Assembly (NCBI RefSeq): GCF_029094505.1
Contig: NZ_CP119108.1
Location: forward strand, 2,480,001 to 2,544,000
Length of the DNA stretch: 64,000 bases
Direction of reading: 5' to 3'
From: Microbacterium horticulturae
GTDB taxonomy: Bacteria; Actinomycetota; Actinomycetes; Actinomycetales; Microbacteriaceae
Shown here: positions 17,381 to 26,337 of the stretch, one piece after another
How positions within the stretch are numbered: position 1 is the stretch's first letter
Layout of the letters: every line of letters starts with the position of its first letter
Notes under the pieces: generated by a model
Databases searched by the model: none
Told to the model about the DNA's origin: nothing
What the model saw: only the letters and a program-made list of their open reading frames with translations
Program-made: the position numbers and the translations under genes

Positions 17381-18499
17381 TTACTTCGGCGAGTTGGTCG
17401 AGGTGACCGTCAGCGAGCCGTCGATGATCTGCTTCTGCAGGTCGGCCAGCTTATCGGTCAGGCCCGAGGGCAGCTTGCTCTCGAAGTCGTGGAACGGGCT
17501 CAGGCCCACACCCTCGTTCTTCAGCGTGCCGATGTACGGGGTCACGTCGAAGTCACCGGTGGCCGCCGACATCACCGTGTCGTAGACGGCGGAGTCGATG
17601 CGCTTCATGATCGAGACCAGCGTCACGTCGGCCACCGACGGGTCGGCGACGGCGAGGTCGGAGTCCACGCCCATCATCACGGTGTCTTTGCCGGAGTCCT
17701 TGATGGCCGCCGCCGCGCTCTTGTAGATCGGGCCGCCGACCGGCAGGATCACGTCGACACCCTGGTCGAGGATGCCCTGCGCGGTCTGCTTGGCGGTGTC
17801 GTTCGCGGTGAAGCCGCCGGTGAACGAGCCCTTCTGCGTGTCGACGTTCCAGCCGAGCGTTGCGACGTTCGTGCTGTTGTCCTCGTTGAACTTCTTCACG
17901 CCATCGATGAAGCCGTCCATGAAGATCGCGACCGACGGGATCTGCAGGCCGCCGAACGTGCCGACCTTGTCGACGCCGTCCTGGTGCGACCAGGCTGCCG
18001 CGGCGTAGCCGCCGAGGTAGGCGGCCTCGACGGTGTTGAAGAGGATCGGCTTGATGTTGTCGGCGTCGGGCTTGCCGTCGCCGTCGGCGTCGGCGCTGTC
18101 GTCGATGATCGCGAAGTTGATGCTGGGGTTCGCCTTGGCCGCCTTGATCGTCTCGGCCGAGAGCTTGTAGCCCACCGCGATGATCAGCGTGCAGTTCTGG
18201 CCGACCATGCTCTGCATGTTGGGGCCGTAGTCGCTCTCCGAGCTCGACTCGGCCTCGACGGCCTTCACACCCAGCTCTTGGGCCGCCTTGTCGATGCCGT
18301 TCTTGGCGGATTCGTTGAACGACTTGTCGTTCCAGCCGCCGTCGTCCGACACGATGCAGGGTTTGAAACCGGCGACCGCGGTCTTACCGCCCTCGGTCGG
18401 TGTCGTCGCCTCCGGCGCGGCGCCGCAGCCGGCGAGCACGAGGGCAAGGCTGGCGGCGACGGTGACGCCGGCGAGCTTGCGAGTAGATGAGATGGTCAA
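17381..18499 (-). CDS. BMP-family nucleoside-binding lipoprotein
   Basis: A 372-residue basic-membrane-protein (BMP/PnrA) family binding protein. The start is TTG at 18499: GGAGG lies five bases upstream and the product begins MTISSTRKLAGVTVAASLAL, a signal peptide ending in the lipobox LAGC. Upstream in-frame GTG codons have no such spacing. Family features include SDDGGWNDKSFNESAKNGI and GTFGGLQIPSVAIFMDGFIDG. First gene of the nucleoside operon. Confidence 0.92.
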   Translation of the reverse strand: MTISSTRKLAGVTVAASLALVLAGCGAAPEATTPTEGGKTAVAGFKPCIVSDDGGWNDKSFNESAKNGIDKAAQELGVKAVEAESSSESDYGPNMQSMVGQNCTLIIAVGYKLSAETIKAAKANPSINFAIIDDSADADGDGKPDADNIKPILFNTVEAAYLGGYAAAAWSHQDGVDKVGTFGGLQIPSVAIFMDGFIDGVKKFNEDNSTNVATLGWNVDTQKGSFTGGFTANDTAKQTAQGILDQGVDVILPVGGPIYKSAAAAIKDSGKDTVMMGVDSDLAVADPSVADVTLVSIMKRIDSAVYDTVMSAATGDFDVTPYIGTLKNEGVGLSPFHDFESKLPSGLTDKLADLQKQIIDGSLTVTSTNSPK

Positions 18500-18618
18500 C
18501 TCGGCCTCCACAGGAATGGACCGCGGACTTCGCGGCACCTACGAAGTTACCCAGTATGACGTGAGATTTGCAGTTCTGCGCGGCCCGTGGGCCGGAATGG
18601 TTACAAAGCCGAAACGAA

Positions 18619-18633
18619 GGGATGCGGCATCCC
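18619..18633 (-). terminator. Short hairpin downstream of manC
   Basis: GGGATGC-G-GCATCCC, a 7-bp stem 16 bases after the manC stop on the minus strand. It uses the GGATGC/GCATCC word that recurs throughout the window. Its very small loop means the top pair or two would open. Moderate candidate. Confidence 0.45.
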
Positions 18634-18648
18634 GAGCATTTCGCCCGG

Positions 18649-19764
18649 TCAGAGCACCTCGCCACGGCCCGAGAGCTTGAGCGCGTCCACGACGCCCTTC
18701 ACCCGCTGCGCGTTCTCGCTCGTGGTCACCAGCAGCGCATCGGGCGTGTCGACGACGACGATGTCTTTGACACCGATGAGCGAGATGATGCGCTTCGTCT
18801 GGCTCACGACGATGCCGCTGGCGGCATCGGAGAGGATGCGGGCGTTCTCGCCGAGGATCGCCAGATCGTTCGGCCGTCCGTGGGAGTTGAGCTTGGCGAG
18901 GCTGGCGAAGTCGCCGACGTCGTCCCAGTCGAAGTGCCCGGGTACGACGGCCAGACGCCCGCGGGCCGCCGCGGGCTCGGCCACCGTGTAGTCGATCGCG
19001 ATCTTCTCCAGCGTCGGCCACACCCGGTCGACCACAGGTCCGCGGGCGTCGCGATCATCCCAGGCCTCGGCGAGATCCATGAGGCCGGCGTACAGCTGCG
19101 GGCGGTTCTCGGCGATCTCGCCCAGCAGCACGTCGGCACGCGAGATGAACATGCCCGCGTTCCAGAGGTACGAGCGGTCGGCGTAGTACTCCTTGGCCGT
19201 CTCCAGGTCGGGCTTCTCGACGAAGCGCTCGACCATCGCCGCCTCGGGCGCGCCCTCGACGATGAGCTCCTCGGCCTTCTTGATGTAGCCGAAGCCGATC
19301 GAGGGCTCGGTGGGCGGGATGCCGATCGTGCAGATGTACCCCTCACGCGCGACGGCGATCGCCTGACGGACGGCCCAGTCGAACAGGTGCGGCACGCGGA
19401 TCACGTGGTCGGCGGCGAACGAACCGATCACCACGTCGGGCTCACGGCGCACCAGGATCGCCGCGGCCAGCCCGATCGCCGCCGTCGAATCGCGCGGCTC
19501 TGATTCGAGGATCACGTTCTTGTCGGGGATGCCGGGCAGCTCCTTCTCCACGGCCGCGCGGTGGGCACGCCCCGTGACCACCGCTATGCGGTCGGCACCG
19601 GTCAGCGGCTCCAGGCGGTTCCACGTGTCTTGCAGCAGAGTGTGCCCGGAGCCGGTCAGATCGTGCAAGAACTTCGGCGCGTCGGCACGCGAGAGCGGCC
19701 ACAGCCTGCTGCCGATGCCCCCCGCGGGGATGATGGCGTGGAAGTCGGAGAGGGGCGCTGACAT
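18649..19764 (-). CDS. manC: Mannose-1-phosphate guanylyltransferase
   Basis: A 371-residue enzyme making GDP-mannose from mannose 1-phosphate and GTP for cell-envelope glycans. The N-terminal nucleotide-binding signature AIIPAGGIGSRLWPLSRADAPKF is exact for the family, and the FVEKPDLETAKEY segment is also conserved. The start ATG at 19764 (MSAPLSDFHAIIPAGG) is used; further upstream codons give a non-homologous Arg-rich extension. The isomerase domain found in some ManC proteins is absent. Divergent from the sdh operon. Confidence 0.92.
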   Translation of the reverse strand: MSAPLSDFHAIIPAGGIGSRLWPLSRADAPKFLHDLTGSGHTLLQDTWNRLEPLTGADRIAVVTGRAHRAAVEKELPGIPDKNVILESEPRDSTAAIGLAAAILVRREPDVVIGSFAADHVIRVPHLFDWAVRQAIAVAREGYICTIGIPPTEPSIGFGYIKKAEELIVEGAPEAAMVERFVEKPDLETAKEYYADRSYLWNAGMFISRADVLLGEIAENRPQLYAGLMDLAEAWDDRDARGPVVDRVWPTLEKIAIDYTVAEPAAARGRLAVVPGHFDWDDVGDFASLAKLNSHGRPNDLAILGENARILSDAASGIVVSQTKRIISLIGVKDIVVVDTPDALLVTTSENAQRVKGVVDALKLSGRGEVL

Positions 19765-19870
19765 GCGTCCAGGGTATCGGCCGCGGCATCCCTCTTCACC
19801 TCTCACTGAACGAGATGCCACCGCCCTCACGGTAAGGCCCGCCTAACCCGCCGCGACCACAGGAGGGGAA

Positions 19871-19876
19871 TAGGAT
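19871..19876 (+). promoter_or_regulatory. Candidate -10 box of the sdh operon
   Basis: TAGGAT lies about 90 bases before the sdhC start. A hairpin CCGAGG-N8-CCTCGG (about 19900-19918) falls in the predicted 5' leader. No -35 box is obvious. The overlapping AGGAGGGG could also serve an in-frame ATG at 19875 that would lengthen SdhC by 30 residues. Confidence 0.4.
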
Positions 19877-19964
19877 GGGCAAGCGCCCGTTGTGTGACGC
19901 CGAGGTCTTCCGGCCTCGGGGGGCATCGTCAGCCCCTACTCGAGTACGACTCTGGAGGACGGCC

Positions 19965-20399
19965 GTGTCTGCACCTGCACGCCTGACACCGTCGGTTTCC
20001 CAAACCACTTCCCGGACGCCGCGCGGCACGCTGTACCGCGGTCATGAGGGCATGTGGTCTTGGGTGCTGCACCGCATCACGGGCATCGGGATCTTCTTCT
20101 TCCTGCTTGTCCACATCCTCGACACGGCACTGATCCGTGTGGCGCCGGAGGCGTACGACGCCGTGATCGGCACGTACAAGAACCCCATCATGGGGGTCGG
20201 CGAGATCATCTTGGTCGCCGCGATCGCCTACCACGCCTTCAACGGCCTGCGCGTGATCGTCGTCGACTTCTCCAAGTGGGGCGCGAAGTACCAGCGCCAG
20301 CTGTGGTGGGGCGTCATCGGCCTGTGGGTCATCCTGATGCTCGGCTTCATCCCGCGCCAGTTCATGGTCATCATGGCCGAGATCACCGGGGGCAACTGA
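19965..20399 (+). CDS. sdhC: Succinate dehydrogenase cytochrome b556 subunit
   Basis: A 144-residue membrane anchor with three helices (for example ITGIGIFFFLLVHILDTALI). SHR-type motif WVLHRITGIG and the helix histidine HILDT are the expected haem and quinone site residues. Start GTG at 19965 follows GGAGG by six bases and gives VSAPARLTPSVSQTTSRTPRGTLYRG, the usual N-terminus. An ATG at 19875 with its own Shine-Dalgarno would add an Arg/Pro-rich extension and is less likely. First gene of sdhCDAB. Confidence 0.92.
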   Translation: MSAPARLTPSVSQTTSRTPRGTLYRGHEGMWSWVLHRITGIGIFFFLLVHILDTALIRVAPEAYDAVIGTYKNPIMGVGEIILVAAIAYHAFNGLRVIVVDFSKWGAKYQRQLWWGVIGLWVILMLGFIPRQFMVIMAEITGGN

Positions 20400-20400
20400 C

Positions 20401-20853
20401 ATGACCGCCGATTCCATCGCCGCACCGCGCACTCCTGCCGCACCGCCGCGCCGCAAGGGCCTCAACCTCGAGAAGTGGGGCTGGGTCTTCATGCGCGCCT
20501 CGGGCGTGCTCCTGGTCGTGCTCATCTTCGGCCACCTCATCGTCAACCTCGTGCTCGGCGAGGGCGTCCGTCAGATCGACTTCGCCTTCGTGGTCGGCAA
20601 GTACGCCACGCCGTTCTGGCAGTGGTGGGACGTCATCATGCTGTGGTTGGCGCTCATCCACGGCAGCAACGGCATGCGCACGATCGTCAACGACTACGTG
20701 ACCCACAACGGCACCCGCCGCGTGCTGGTCTGGGCGCTCGGAATCGTCGCCGCGCTGCTGATCCTGCTCGGCACCCTCGTCGTCTTCACCTTCGACCCCT
20801 GCCTCGGAGTGACTCCCGACAGCTCGCTGTGGCAGATGTGCCAGGCCCGATAG
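20401..20853 (+). CDS. sdhD: Succinate dehydrogenase hydrophobic membrane anchor
   Basis: A 150-residue second anchor subunit with three hydrophobic segments ([57 protein letters not shown]). The histidines in FGHLIVN and ALIHGSNG are placed as in SdhD haem/quinone sites. The start is two bases after the sdhC stop. It anchors SdhAB to the membrane and passes electrons to menaquinone, the usual actinobacterial quinone. Confidence 0.92.
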   Translation: MTADSIAAPRTPAAPPRRKGLNLEKWGWVFMRASGVLLVVLIFGHLIVNLVLGEGVRQIDFAFVVGKYATPFWQWWDVIMLWLALIHGSNGMRTIVNDYVTHNGTRRVLVWALGIVAALLILLGTLVVFTFDPCLGVTPDSSLWQMCQAR

Positions 20854-20893
20854 AGACGCTACGAAGACACCCAGACACGGAGGCATCCCACAC

Positions 20894-22720
20894 GTGAGCA
20901 CCCAGACATCGGGCGACGTCGTCAAGGACGGCGTGCACTACCACCAGTTCGACATCGTGATCGTCGGCGCCGGCGGCGCCGGTATGCGCGCGGCGATCGA
21001 GGCCGGCCCCGGCGCGAACACGGCCGTCATCTCGAAGCTCTACCCCACCCGCTCGCACACCGGTGCGGCGCAGGGCGGCATGGCCGCGGCGCTGTCCAAC
21101 GTCGAGGAGGACAACTGGGAGTGGCACACCTACGACACCGTCAAGGGTGGTGACTACCTCGTCGACCAGGATGCGGCGGAGATCCTGGCCAAGGAGGCCA
21201 TCGACGCGGTCATCGACCTCGAGAACATGGGGCTGCCGTTCAACCGCACCCCCGAGGGCAAGATCGACCAGCGCCGTTTCGGCGGTCACACTCGTGACCA
21301 TGGCAAGGCCGCGGTCCGTCGCGCGTGCTACGCCGCCGACCGCACCGGCCACATGATCCTGCAAACGCTCTACCAGAACTGCGTGAAGCTGGGCATCAAC
21401 TTCTTCAACGAGTTCTACGTCTTGGACCTCGTCATGGTGCCCGATGCCGACGGCACCGACCAGATCGCCGGCGTCGTCGCCTATGAGCTGGCCACCGGAG
21501 AGCTGCACGTCTTCCAGTCGAAGGCCGTCATCTTCGCCACCGGCGGGTTCGGCAAGATCTTCAAGACCACCTCTAACGCCCACACGCTCACGGGGGACGG
21601 TGTGGGCATCATCTGGCGCAAGAAGCTGCCGCTCGAAGACATGGAGTTCTTCCAGTTCCACCCGACGGGACTGTACGGTCTCGGCATCCTGCTCACCGAA
21701 GGCGCCCGCGGCGAGGGCGCGATCCTGCGCAACGCGTCGGGTGAGCGCTTCATGGAGCGCTACGCGCCCACGATCAAGGATCTTGCACCTCGCGACATCG
21801 TCGCGCGGTCGATGGTGCAGGAGGTGCTCGACGGGCGCGGCGCCGGCCCGCACAAGGACTACGTCTACCTCGACTGCACGCACCTGGGTGCCGAGGTCCT
21901 GGAGACCAAGCTGCCCGACATCACCGAGTTCGCACGCACCTACCTGGGCGTCGACCCGGTCGTCGAGCCGGTGCCGGTCATGCCCACGGCGCACTACGCG
22001 ATGGGCGGCATCCCGACCAACAACAACGCCGAGGTGCTGCGCACCAACACCGACATCGTGCCCGGACTGTATGCGGCCGGCGAATGCGCGTGCGTATCGG
22101 TGCACGGTTCGAACCGTCTGGGCACCAACTCGCTGCTCGACATCAACGTGTTCGGCAAACGCGCCGGCAACAACGCGGTCGAGTATGTGAAGACCGCCGA
22201 GTTCGTCGATCTTCCCGACGATCCCGCCAAGGAGGTGCGCGAGCTCATCGACGGCCTGCGTTCGGGCGAGGGAACCGAGCGCGTCGCCACCCTGCGCAAG
22301 ACGCTGCAGAACGACATGGACCTGAAGGCCCAGGTGTTCCGCACCGACGACTCGCTGGGCGAGGTTCTCGGCACGATCGAAGAGCTGCGGGAGCGCTACA
22401 AGAACGTGCACGTCGACGACAAGGGCCGCCGGTACAACACCGATCTGCTCGAGGCCGTCGAGCTGGGCTTCCTGCTCGACATCGCCGAGGTCGTCGTCTA
22501 CGCCGCCCGCAACCGCAAGGAGAGCCGCGGCGGCCACATGCGCGACGACTACCCGAAGCGCGACGACGAGAACTACATGCAGCACACGATGGCGTATCTG
22601 ACCGGTGACCCGCACTCTTCGGATGCCACCGATCACATCGAACTCGATTGGAAACCCGTCGTGTTCACCAAGAACGAACAAGGCGAGCTGCGGTACCCGC
22701 CGTTGGAGAGGAAGTACTGA
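20894..22720 (+). CDS. sdhA: Succinate dehydrogenase flavoprotein subunit
   Basis: A 608-residue catalytic subunit oxidising succinate to fumarate. FAD dinucleotide site [17 protein letters not shown], covalent-FAD histidine in [12 protein letters not shown], and active-site segments [42 protein letters not shown] and MGGIPTN are all present. GTG start at 20894. Its stop shares one base with the sdhB start (TGATG). Confidence 0.96.
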   Translation: MSTQTSGDVVKDGVHYHQFDIVIVGAGGAGMRAAIEAGPGANTAVISKLYPTRSHTGAAQGGMAAALSNVEEDNWEWHTYDTVKGGDYLVDQDAAEILAKEAIDAVIDLENMGLPFNRTPEGKIDQRRFGGHTRDHGKAAVRRACYAADRTGHMILQTLYQNCVKLGINFFNEFYVLDLVMVPDADGTDQIAGVVAYELATGELHVFQSKAVIFATGGFGKIFKTTSNAHTLTGDGVGIIWRKKLPLEDMEFFQFHPTGLYGLGILLTEGARGEGAILRNASGERFMERYAPTIKDLAPRDIVARSMVQEVLDGRGAGPHKDYVYLDCTHLGAEVLETKLPDITEFARTYLGVDPVVEPVPVMPTAHYAMGGIPTNNNAEVLRTNTDIVPGLYAAGECACVSVHGSNRLGTNSLLDINVFGKRAGNNAVEYVKTAEFVDLPDDPAKEVRELIDGLRSGEGTERVATLRKTLQNDMDLKAQVFRTDDSLGEVLGTIEELRERYKNVHVDDKGRRYNTDLLEAVELGFLLDIAEVVVYAARNRKESRGGHMRDDYPKRDDENYMQHTMAYLTGDPHSSDATDHIELDWKPVVFTKNEQGELRYPPLERKY

Positions 22721-23487
22721 TGTCCACTGTCGTCGAGTCTGACCAGCCTGCCCCGGCGGACGAGGCGCCGATCCAGTCGTTCCTGGTCACGTTCATCATC
22801 CGCCGGTTCGATCCCGAGGTCGACGCCGAGCCCCGCTGGGTCGACTATGACGTCGAGATGTACCCGACCGAGCGCGTCCTCGACGCCCTGCACAAGATCA
22901 AGTGGGACCAGGACGGGTCGCTGACCTTCCGCCGCTCGTGCGCGCACGGCGTCTGCGGTTCCGATGCCATGCGCATCAACGGCCGCAACCGCCTGGCGTG
23001 CAAGACGCTGATCAAGGACCTCGACATCTCGAAGCCGATCTACGTCGAGGCTCTCAAGGGTCTGCCCCTGGAGAAGGACCTCGTCGTCGACATGGACCCG
23101 TTCCTGGACGCGTACAAGGCCGTGCAACCCTTCCTCATCGCACACTCGCACCCCGAGAAGGGCAAGGAGCGCCTGCAGTCCGCCGAGGACCGCGAGCGCT
23201 TCGACGACACCACGAAGTGCATCCTGTGTGCGGCGTGCACCTCGTCGTGCCCGGTCTTCTGGACCGACGGCCAGTACTTCGGCCCCGCGGCGATCGTGAA
23301 TGCGCACCGGTTCATCTTCGACTCGCGCGACGACGCGGCCGACGTGCGCCTGGACATCCTCAACGACAAGGAGGGCGTGTGGCGATGCCGCACGACCTTC
23401 AACTGCACCGAGGCGTGCCCCCGCGGCATCCAGGTCACCCGTGCCATTGCCGAGGTCAAGCAGGCGATCCTGCGCGGCGGGCGCTGA
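22720..23487 (+). CDS. sdhB: Succinate dehydrogenase iron-sulfur subunit
   Basis: A 255-residue subunit carrying the [2Fe-2S] site (SCAHGVCGSDAMRINGRNRLAC), and the [4Fe-4S] and [3Fe-4S] sites (CILCAACTSSCPVFW and NCTEACPRGI). The start ATG at 22720 overlaps the sdhA stop by one base; the open frame extends further upstream but inside sdhA. Completes the sdhCDAB operon, which ends in a long hairpin. Confidence 0.95.
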   Translation: MSTVVESDQPAPADEAPIQSFLVTFIIRRFDPEVDAEPRWVDYDVEMYPTERVLDALHKIKWDQDGSLTFRRSCAHGVCGSDAMRINGRNRLACKTLIKDLDISKPIYVEALKGLPLEKDLVVDMDPFLDAYKAVQPFLIAHSHPEKGKERLQSAEDRERFDDTTKCILCAACTSSCPVFWTDGQYFGPAAIVNAHRFIFDSRDDAADVRLDILNDKEGVWRCRTTFNCTEACPRGIQVTRAIAEVKQAILRGGR

Positions 23488-23503
23488 ATCTCACCCCTTC
23501 TGT

Positions 23504-23537
23504 GCGAGCGCTCGTCGGGCAACCGGCGGGCGCTCGC
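23504..23537 (+). terminator. Terminator of the sdh operon
   Basis: GCGAGCGC (23504-23511) pairs with GCGCTCGC (23530-23537) and an inner CGTCGG/CCGGCG helix with one G-T pair closes on the loop GCAA. It starts 17 bases after the sdhB stop and abuts the -10 box of the next gene. Confidence 0.7.
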
Positions 23538-23543
23538 TAGTCT
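23538..23543 (+). promoter_or_regulatory. Leaderless-type -10 box of the YihY gene
   Basis: TAGTCT ends seven bases before the GTG at 23551, so transcription should begin at or next to the start codon. No Shine-Dalgarno sequence is present. Confidence 0.6.
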
Positions 23544-23550
23544 GTGAGCT

Positions 23551-24777
23551 GTGGGTCAGACGCGTGCACGGGCGACGGCGGCCGACGCCCGGGCGCGGGC
23601 GTCGCGAGATCCCGACACGCCCGACGACGAGACGCTTCACGAGCGGTGGGATGCTGCAGCCACGTCCCTGCGGGAGCGATTCGACGAGCCGATCAACCGG
23701 GCGACCGCTCTGACCCGGCGCACGCTCGCGTGGTTCCCCATCCGGGTGTGGCGGCATTTTCTGCGCAGCAACGGCTTTCTGCTGGCGGCGAGCATCAGCT
23801 ATCAGTCGCTGTTCGCGATCTTCGCCGTCGTGTACGCCTCTTTCGCCGGCATCGGCATCTGGTTGGGCAACAGCACGCCGGCAGTGAATCGCATGATCCA
23901 GGTGATCAACAGCTACATCCCGAACCTCATCAGCGACGAGGACGGCGCGCTGATCGCGCCGGAGTCGGTGCAGCAGGTGACGAGCCAGGCCAGCGGCGTT
24001 CTGGCGATCACCGGTGCCATCGCGCTGGGCGTGGCGATCTGGACGGCGATCGGGTTCGTCACGTTCACGCGGCGCGCGGTGCGGGACATCTTCGGGCTCC
24101 CCTTCGACACCCGTAATTACATCTATCTGAAGGCGCGCGACTTCCTCGCGGGAGCGATGTTCGGCATCGCGCTCATCATCGGCGCGATCGTCGGCTGGAT
24201 CGCCAGCGGCGCGCTGGACACGCTGCTCAGCCTGATCGGGTTGGACGGCTCGACCTGGTCGCAGGTGGCGGTCAAACTGCTGTCGGGCATCGTCGGGTTC
24301 GTGCTCACGTCGGCGGCGCTGGCCGGCCTGTTCCGGTTCCTCACCGGCACATCGCTGCCGTGGCGGCGGATCTGGCCCGGCGCGCTTCTGGGCGGGGCCG
24401 CCATCGCGGTGCTGCAGCTGGGCGTCGGGCTGCTGTTCACGTATACGCCGTCCAACCCGCTGCTGACGACGTTCTCGGTGATGATCGCGCTGCTGCTGTG
24501 GTTCCGGCTGATCGGCATCGTGATCCTTGTGGCGGCCTCGTGGATCGCCGTGTCGGCGACCGACCGGGAGATCCCCCTCGCCCAGCCGAGCGAAGCCGAG
24601 CGCGCCCTCGCCGAACACGAAGCGCTGCTGCTGGCCGCGCACGTGCGCCTTCGCGATACGCGCGTGACGCGCGCCGCCGCGCCCTGGTGGCGGCGATGGC
24701 GTGCCACCCGCGAGGTGCACGACGCCGAAGAACAGCTCGCGGAGGTCGAGGCGTCCGCGCCCCCGGAGGCTCGATGA
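23551..24777 (+). CDS. YihY/virulence factor BrkB family membrane protein
   Basis: A 408-residue integral membrane protein of the YihY/BrkB family (once misnamed RNase BN). Six hydrophobic segments are visible between residues about 70 and 330, preceded by the conserved AASISYQSLFAIFA motif and including YLKARDFLAGAMFGIALIIGAI. A charged cytoplasmic tail of about 70 residues ends the protein. The biochemical function of the family is not established. Start GTG at 23551 follows a leaderless-type -10. Confidence 0.85.
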   Translation: MGQTRARATAADARARASRDPDTPDDETLHERWDAAATSLRERFDEPINRATALTRRTLAWFPIRVWRHFLRSNGFLLAASISYQSLFAIFAVVYASFAGIGIWLGNSTPAVNRMIQVINSYIPNLISDEDGALIAPESVQQVTSQASGVLAITGAIALGVAIWTAIGFVTFTRRAVRDIFGLPFDTRNYIYLKARDFLAGAMFGIALIIGAIVGWIASGALDTLLSLIGLDGSTWSQVAVKLLSGIVGFVLTSAALAGLFRFLTGTSLPWRRIWPGALLGGAAIAVLQLGVGLLFTYTPSNPLLTTFSVMIALLLWFRLIGIVILVAASWIAVSATDREIPLAQPSEAERALAEHEALLLAAHVRLRDTRVTRAAAPWWRRWRATREVHDAEEQLAEVEASAPPEAR

Positions 24778-24808
24778 GGTCACGCTGAGCGGTGTCGGAT
24801 GCGCCGGT

Positions 24809-24814
24809 TAGGGT
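24809..24814 (+). promoter_or_regulatory. Leaderless-type -10 box of exonuclease III gene
   Basis: TAGGGT ends seven bases before GTG 24822. This spacing decides for 24822 over an in-frame GTG at 24792, which lies upstream of the -10. Confidence 0.55.
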
Positions 24815-24821
24815 GGAAAGC

Positions 24822-25682
24822 GTGCCAGCTCCCTCCCGCATCCCCGACACCGTCCGCATCGCCTCGATCAACGTGAACGGCATCCGCGCCGCCGTGCGCA
24901 ATGGCATGCTGCGCTGGCTCGATGAGGCCGATGTCGACATCATGGCGCTGCAGGAGGTGCGCGCCACCGCCGAGCAGCTGCGTGCGGCGCTGCCCGGGTG
25001 GGAGCTCATCAACGACGAGGCTCTGGCCAAGGGCCGCGCCGGCGTCGCGATCGCATCGCGCACCCCGGTCACAGAGGTGCGCCGCGGGTTCGACGGCGAC
25101 GGCGTCGACGCGGCGGGCCGTTGGCTCGAGGTCGAGACCGACCTGGGCGGCACGGGCCTGACGATCGTCAGCGCCTACGTGCACAGCGGCGAGGTGGGCA
25201 CGCCCAAGCAGGAGGCGAAGTGGGCGTTCCTCGATGCGATGGAGAAGCGGATGCCGCAGCTGAACGCTCCCGGGTCGCACGCGGTCATCATGGGCGACCT
25301 GAACGTCGGCCACCGCGAGCTCGACATCCGCAACTGGAAGGGCAACGTGAAGCGCGCCGGGTTCCTGCCGCGAGAGCGCGCGTACTTCGACCGCTTCTTC
25401 GGGCCTGTCGGCCAGACCATCACGGGGGTCGACGGGTCGACCGGCACCGGCCTGGGATGGGTCGATGTCGGGCGTCGGTTCCACGGCGAGATCGACGGGC
25501 CGTACACCTGGTGGTCGAGCCGCGGCAAGGCATTCGACAACGACACCGGGTGGCGCATCGACTACCACGTCGCAACGCCGGCCCTCGCCGAGCGCGTGCG
25601 CGGGTACTGGATCGGCCGCGCGCCGTCGTGGGACACGCGGTGGAGCGACCACGCGCCGGTGGTCGTCGACTACGCAGTCTGA
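24822..25682 (+). CDS. xthA: Exodeoxyribonuclease III (AP endonuclease)
   Basis: A 286-residue member of the exonuclease-endonuclease-phosphatase family acting at abasic sites and blocked 3' ends in base-excision repair. Catalytic motifs in order: SINVNGIRAA (Asn), ALQEVRA (metal Glu), MGDLNVGHRELDIRNWKGN (Asp and Asn), WRIDYHVAT, and C-terminal WSDHAPVVVDY (Asp-His). Length matches XthA. The gene stands alone, with predicted leaderless transcription. Confidence 0.93.
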   Translation: MPAPSRIPDTVRIASINVNGIRAAVRNGMLRWLDEADVDIMALQEVRATAEQLRAALPGWELINDEALAKGRAGVAIASRTPVTEVRRGFDGDGVDAAGRWLEVETDLGGTGLTIVSAYVHSGEVGTPKQEAKWAFLDAMEKRMPQLNAPGSHAVIMGDLNVGHRELDIRNWKGNVKRAGFLPRERAYFDRFFGPVGQTITGVDGSTGTGLGWVDVGRRFHGEIDGPYTWWSSRGKAFDNDTGWRIDYHVATPALAERVRGYWIGRAPSWDTRWSDHAPVVVDYAV

Positions 25683-25785
25683 GCATCTACGGCGCCGCCG
25701 CGCGCACGCGGTTCCTCCCGGGGCGGGGGTAGTACTCCTGTCCACGGATCTGGTTTTCGGCCCCCTCCACAGGCCTGTGAAACGC

Positions 25786-25791
25786 TAGCGT
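25786..25791 (+). promoter_or_regulatory. Candidate -10 box of the coiled-coil protein gene
   Basis: TAGCGT, about 70 bases upstream of the GTG at 25860. It resembles other -10 boxes in the window (TAGCGT before glpK and before livG). Confidence 0.35.
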
Positions 25792-25859
25792 CGGTGGCAC
25801 CGGCGAGCCCTCGCCGCATTCAGCCGTCGACCGCGATGAACGGTCGCGAGAGGAGTGCC

Positions 25860-26294
25860 GTGACCATCATGGCCGAACCCGTTGCGCCCACCCTGGAGGC
25901 CATAGCGCGGGGCCTCGATCAGAACACCGACCAGTTGCAGGCGACCCGCGACCGCCTCGATGCACACATCCAGGCATCGAGCCTGTACTTCGTCGGCATG
26001 GACAAGCAGTTCGACGGCCTGCGCGACACCATCCGCTCGCAGCATCTGCTGGTGTCGGCCGACATCGCCGCCGCCCGTCGTGACATCGCCACCGTCGAGG
26101 AGCACGTTGCACTGCTCACCACGATGGCGACGGCGAACGCCAACCGCCTGGACGCACACGACAAGCGGTTCGACGCCATCGACCAGCGGCTGGACGCGCA
26201 CGACAAACGATTCGACGCGATCGACCAGCGGCTCGACACGCTGACCGACGTCGTGGTACAGATCCGCGACGCCGTGCTGCCGGGCGACCACTGA
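25860..26294 (+). CDS. Small coiled-coil protein with 14-residue repeats, function unknown
   Basis: I do not recognise a characterised family. The 144-residue acidic, Ala/Asp-rich protein is almost wholly helical by composition. Residues about 99-126 hold two exact copies of RLDAHDKRFDAIDQ followed by the partial third copy RLDTLTDVVVQ, a two-heptad coiled-coil unit. No signal peptide or membrane segment. Start GTG at 25860 follows GAGAGGAG; an upstream in-frame region lacks a Shine-Dalgarno. The gene sits alone between xthA and trpS. It probably oligomerises; nothing else can be said. Confidence 0.7.
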   Translation: MTIMAEPVAPTLEAIARGLDQNTDQLQATRDRLDAHIQASSLYFVGMDKQFDGLRDTIRSQHLLVSADIAAARRDIATVEEHVALLTTMATANANRLDAHDKRFDAIDQRLDAHDKRFDAIDQRLDTLTDVVVQIRDAVLPGDH

Positions 26295-26325
26295 CGCCGA
26301 CGCGGGGGCTGCGGCATCCCACCCG

Positions 26326-26331
26326 TAGACT
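26326..26331 (+). promoter_or_regulatory. Leaderless-type -10 box of trpS
   Basis: TAGACT ends six bases before GTG 26338; there is no Shine-Dalgarno sequence. Confidence 0.6.
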
Positions 26332-26337
26332 TGTCCG

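Noticed and set aside
19875..19964. N-terminal extension of SdhC from ATG 19875
   Set aside because: It has a Shine-Dalgarno, but the added 30 residues are Arg/Pro-rich and unlike SdhC; GTG 19965 has GGAGG at the right distance.
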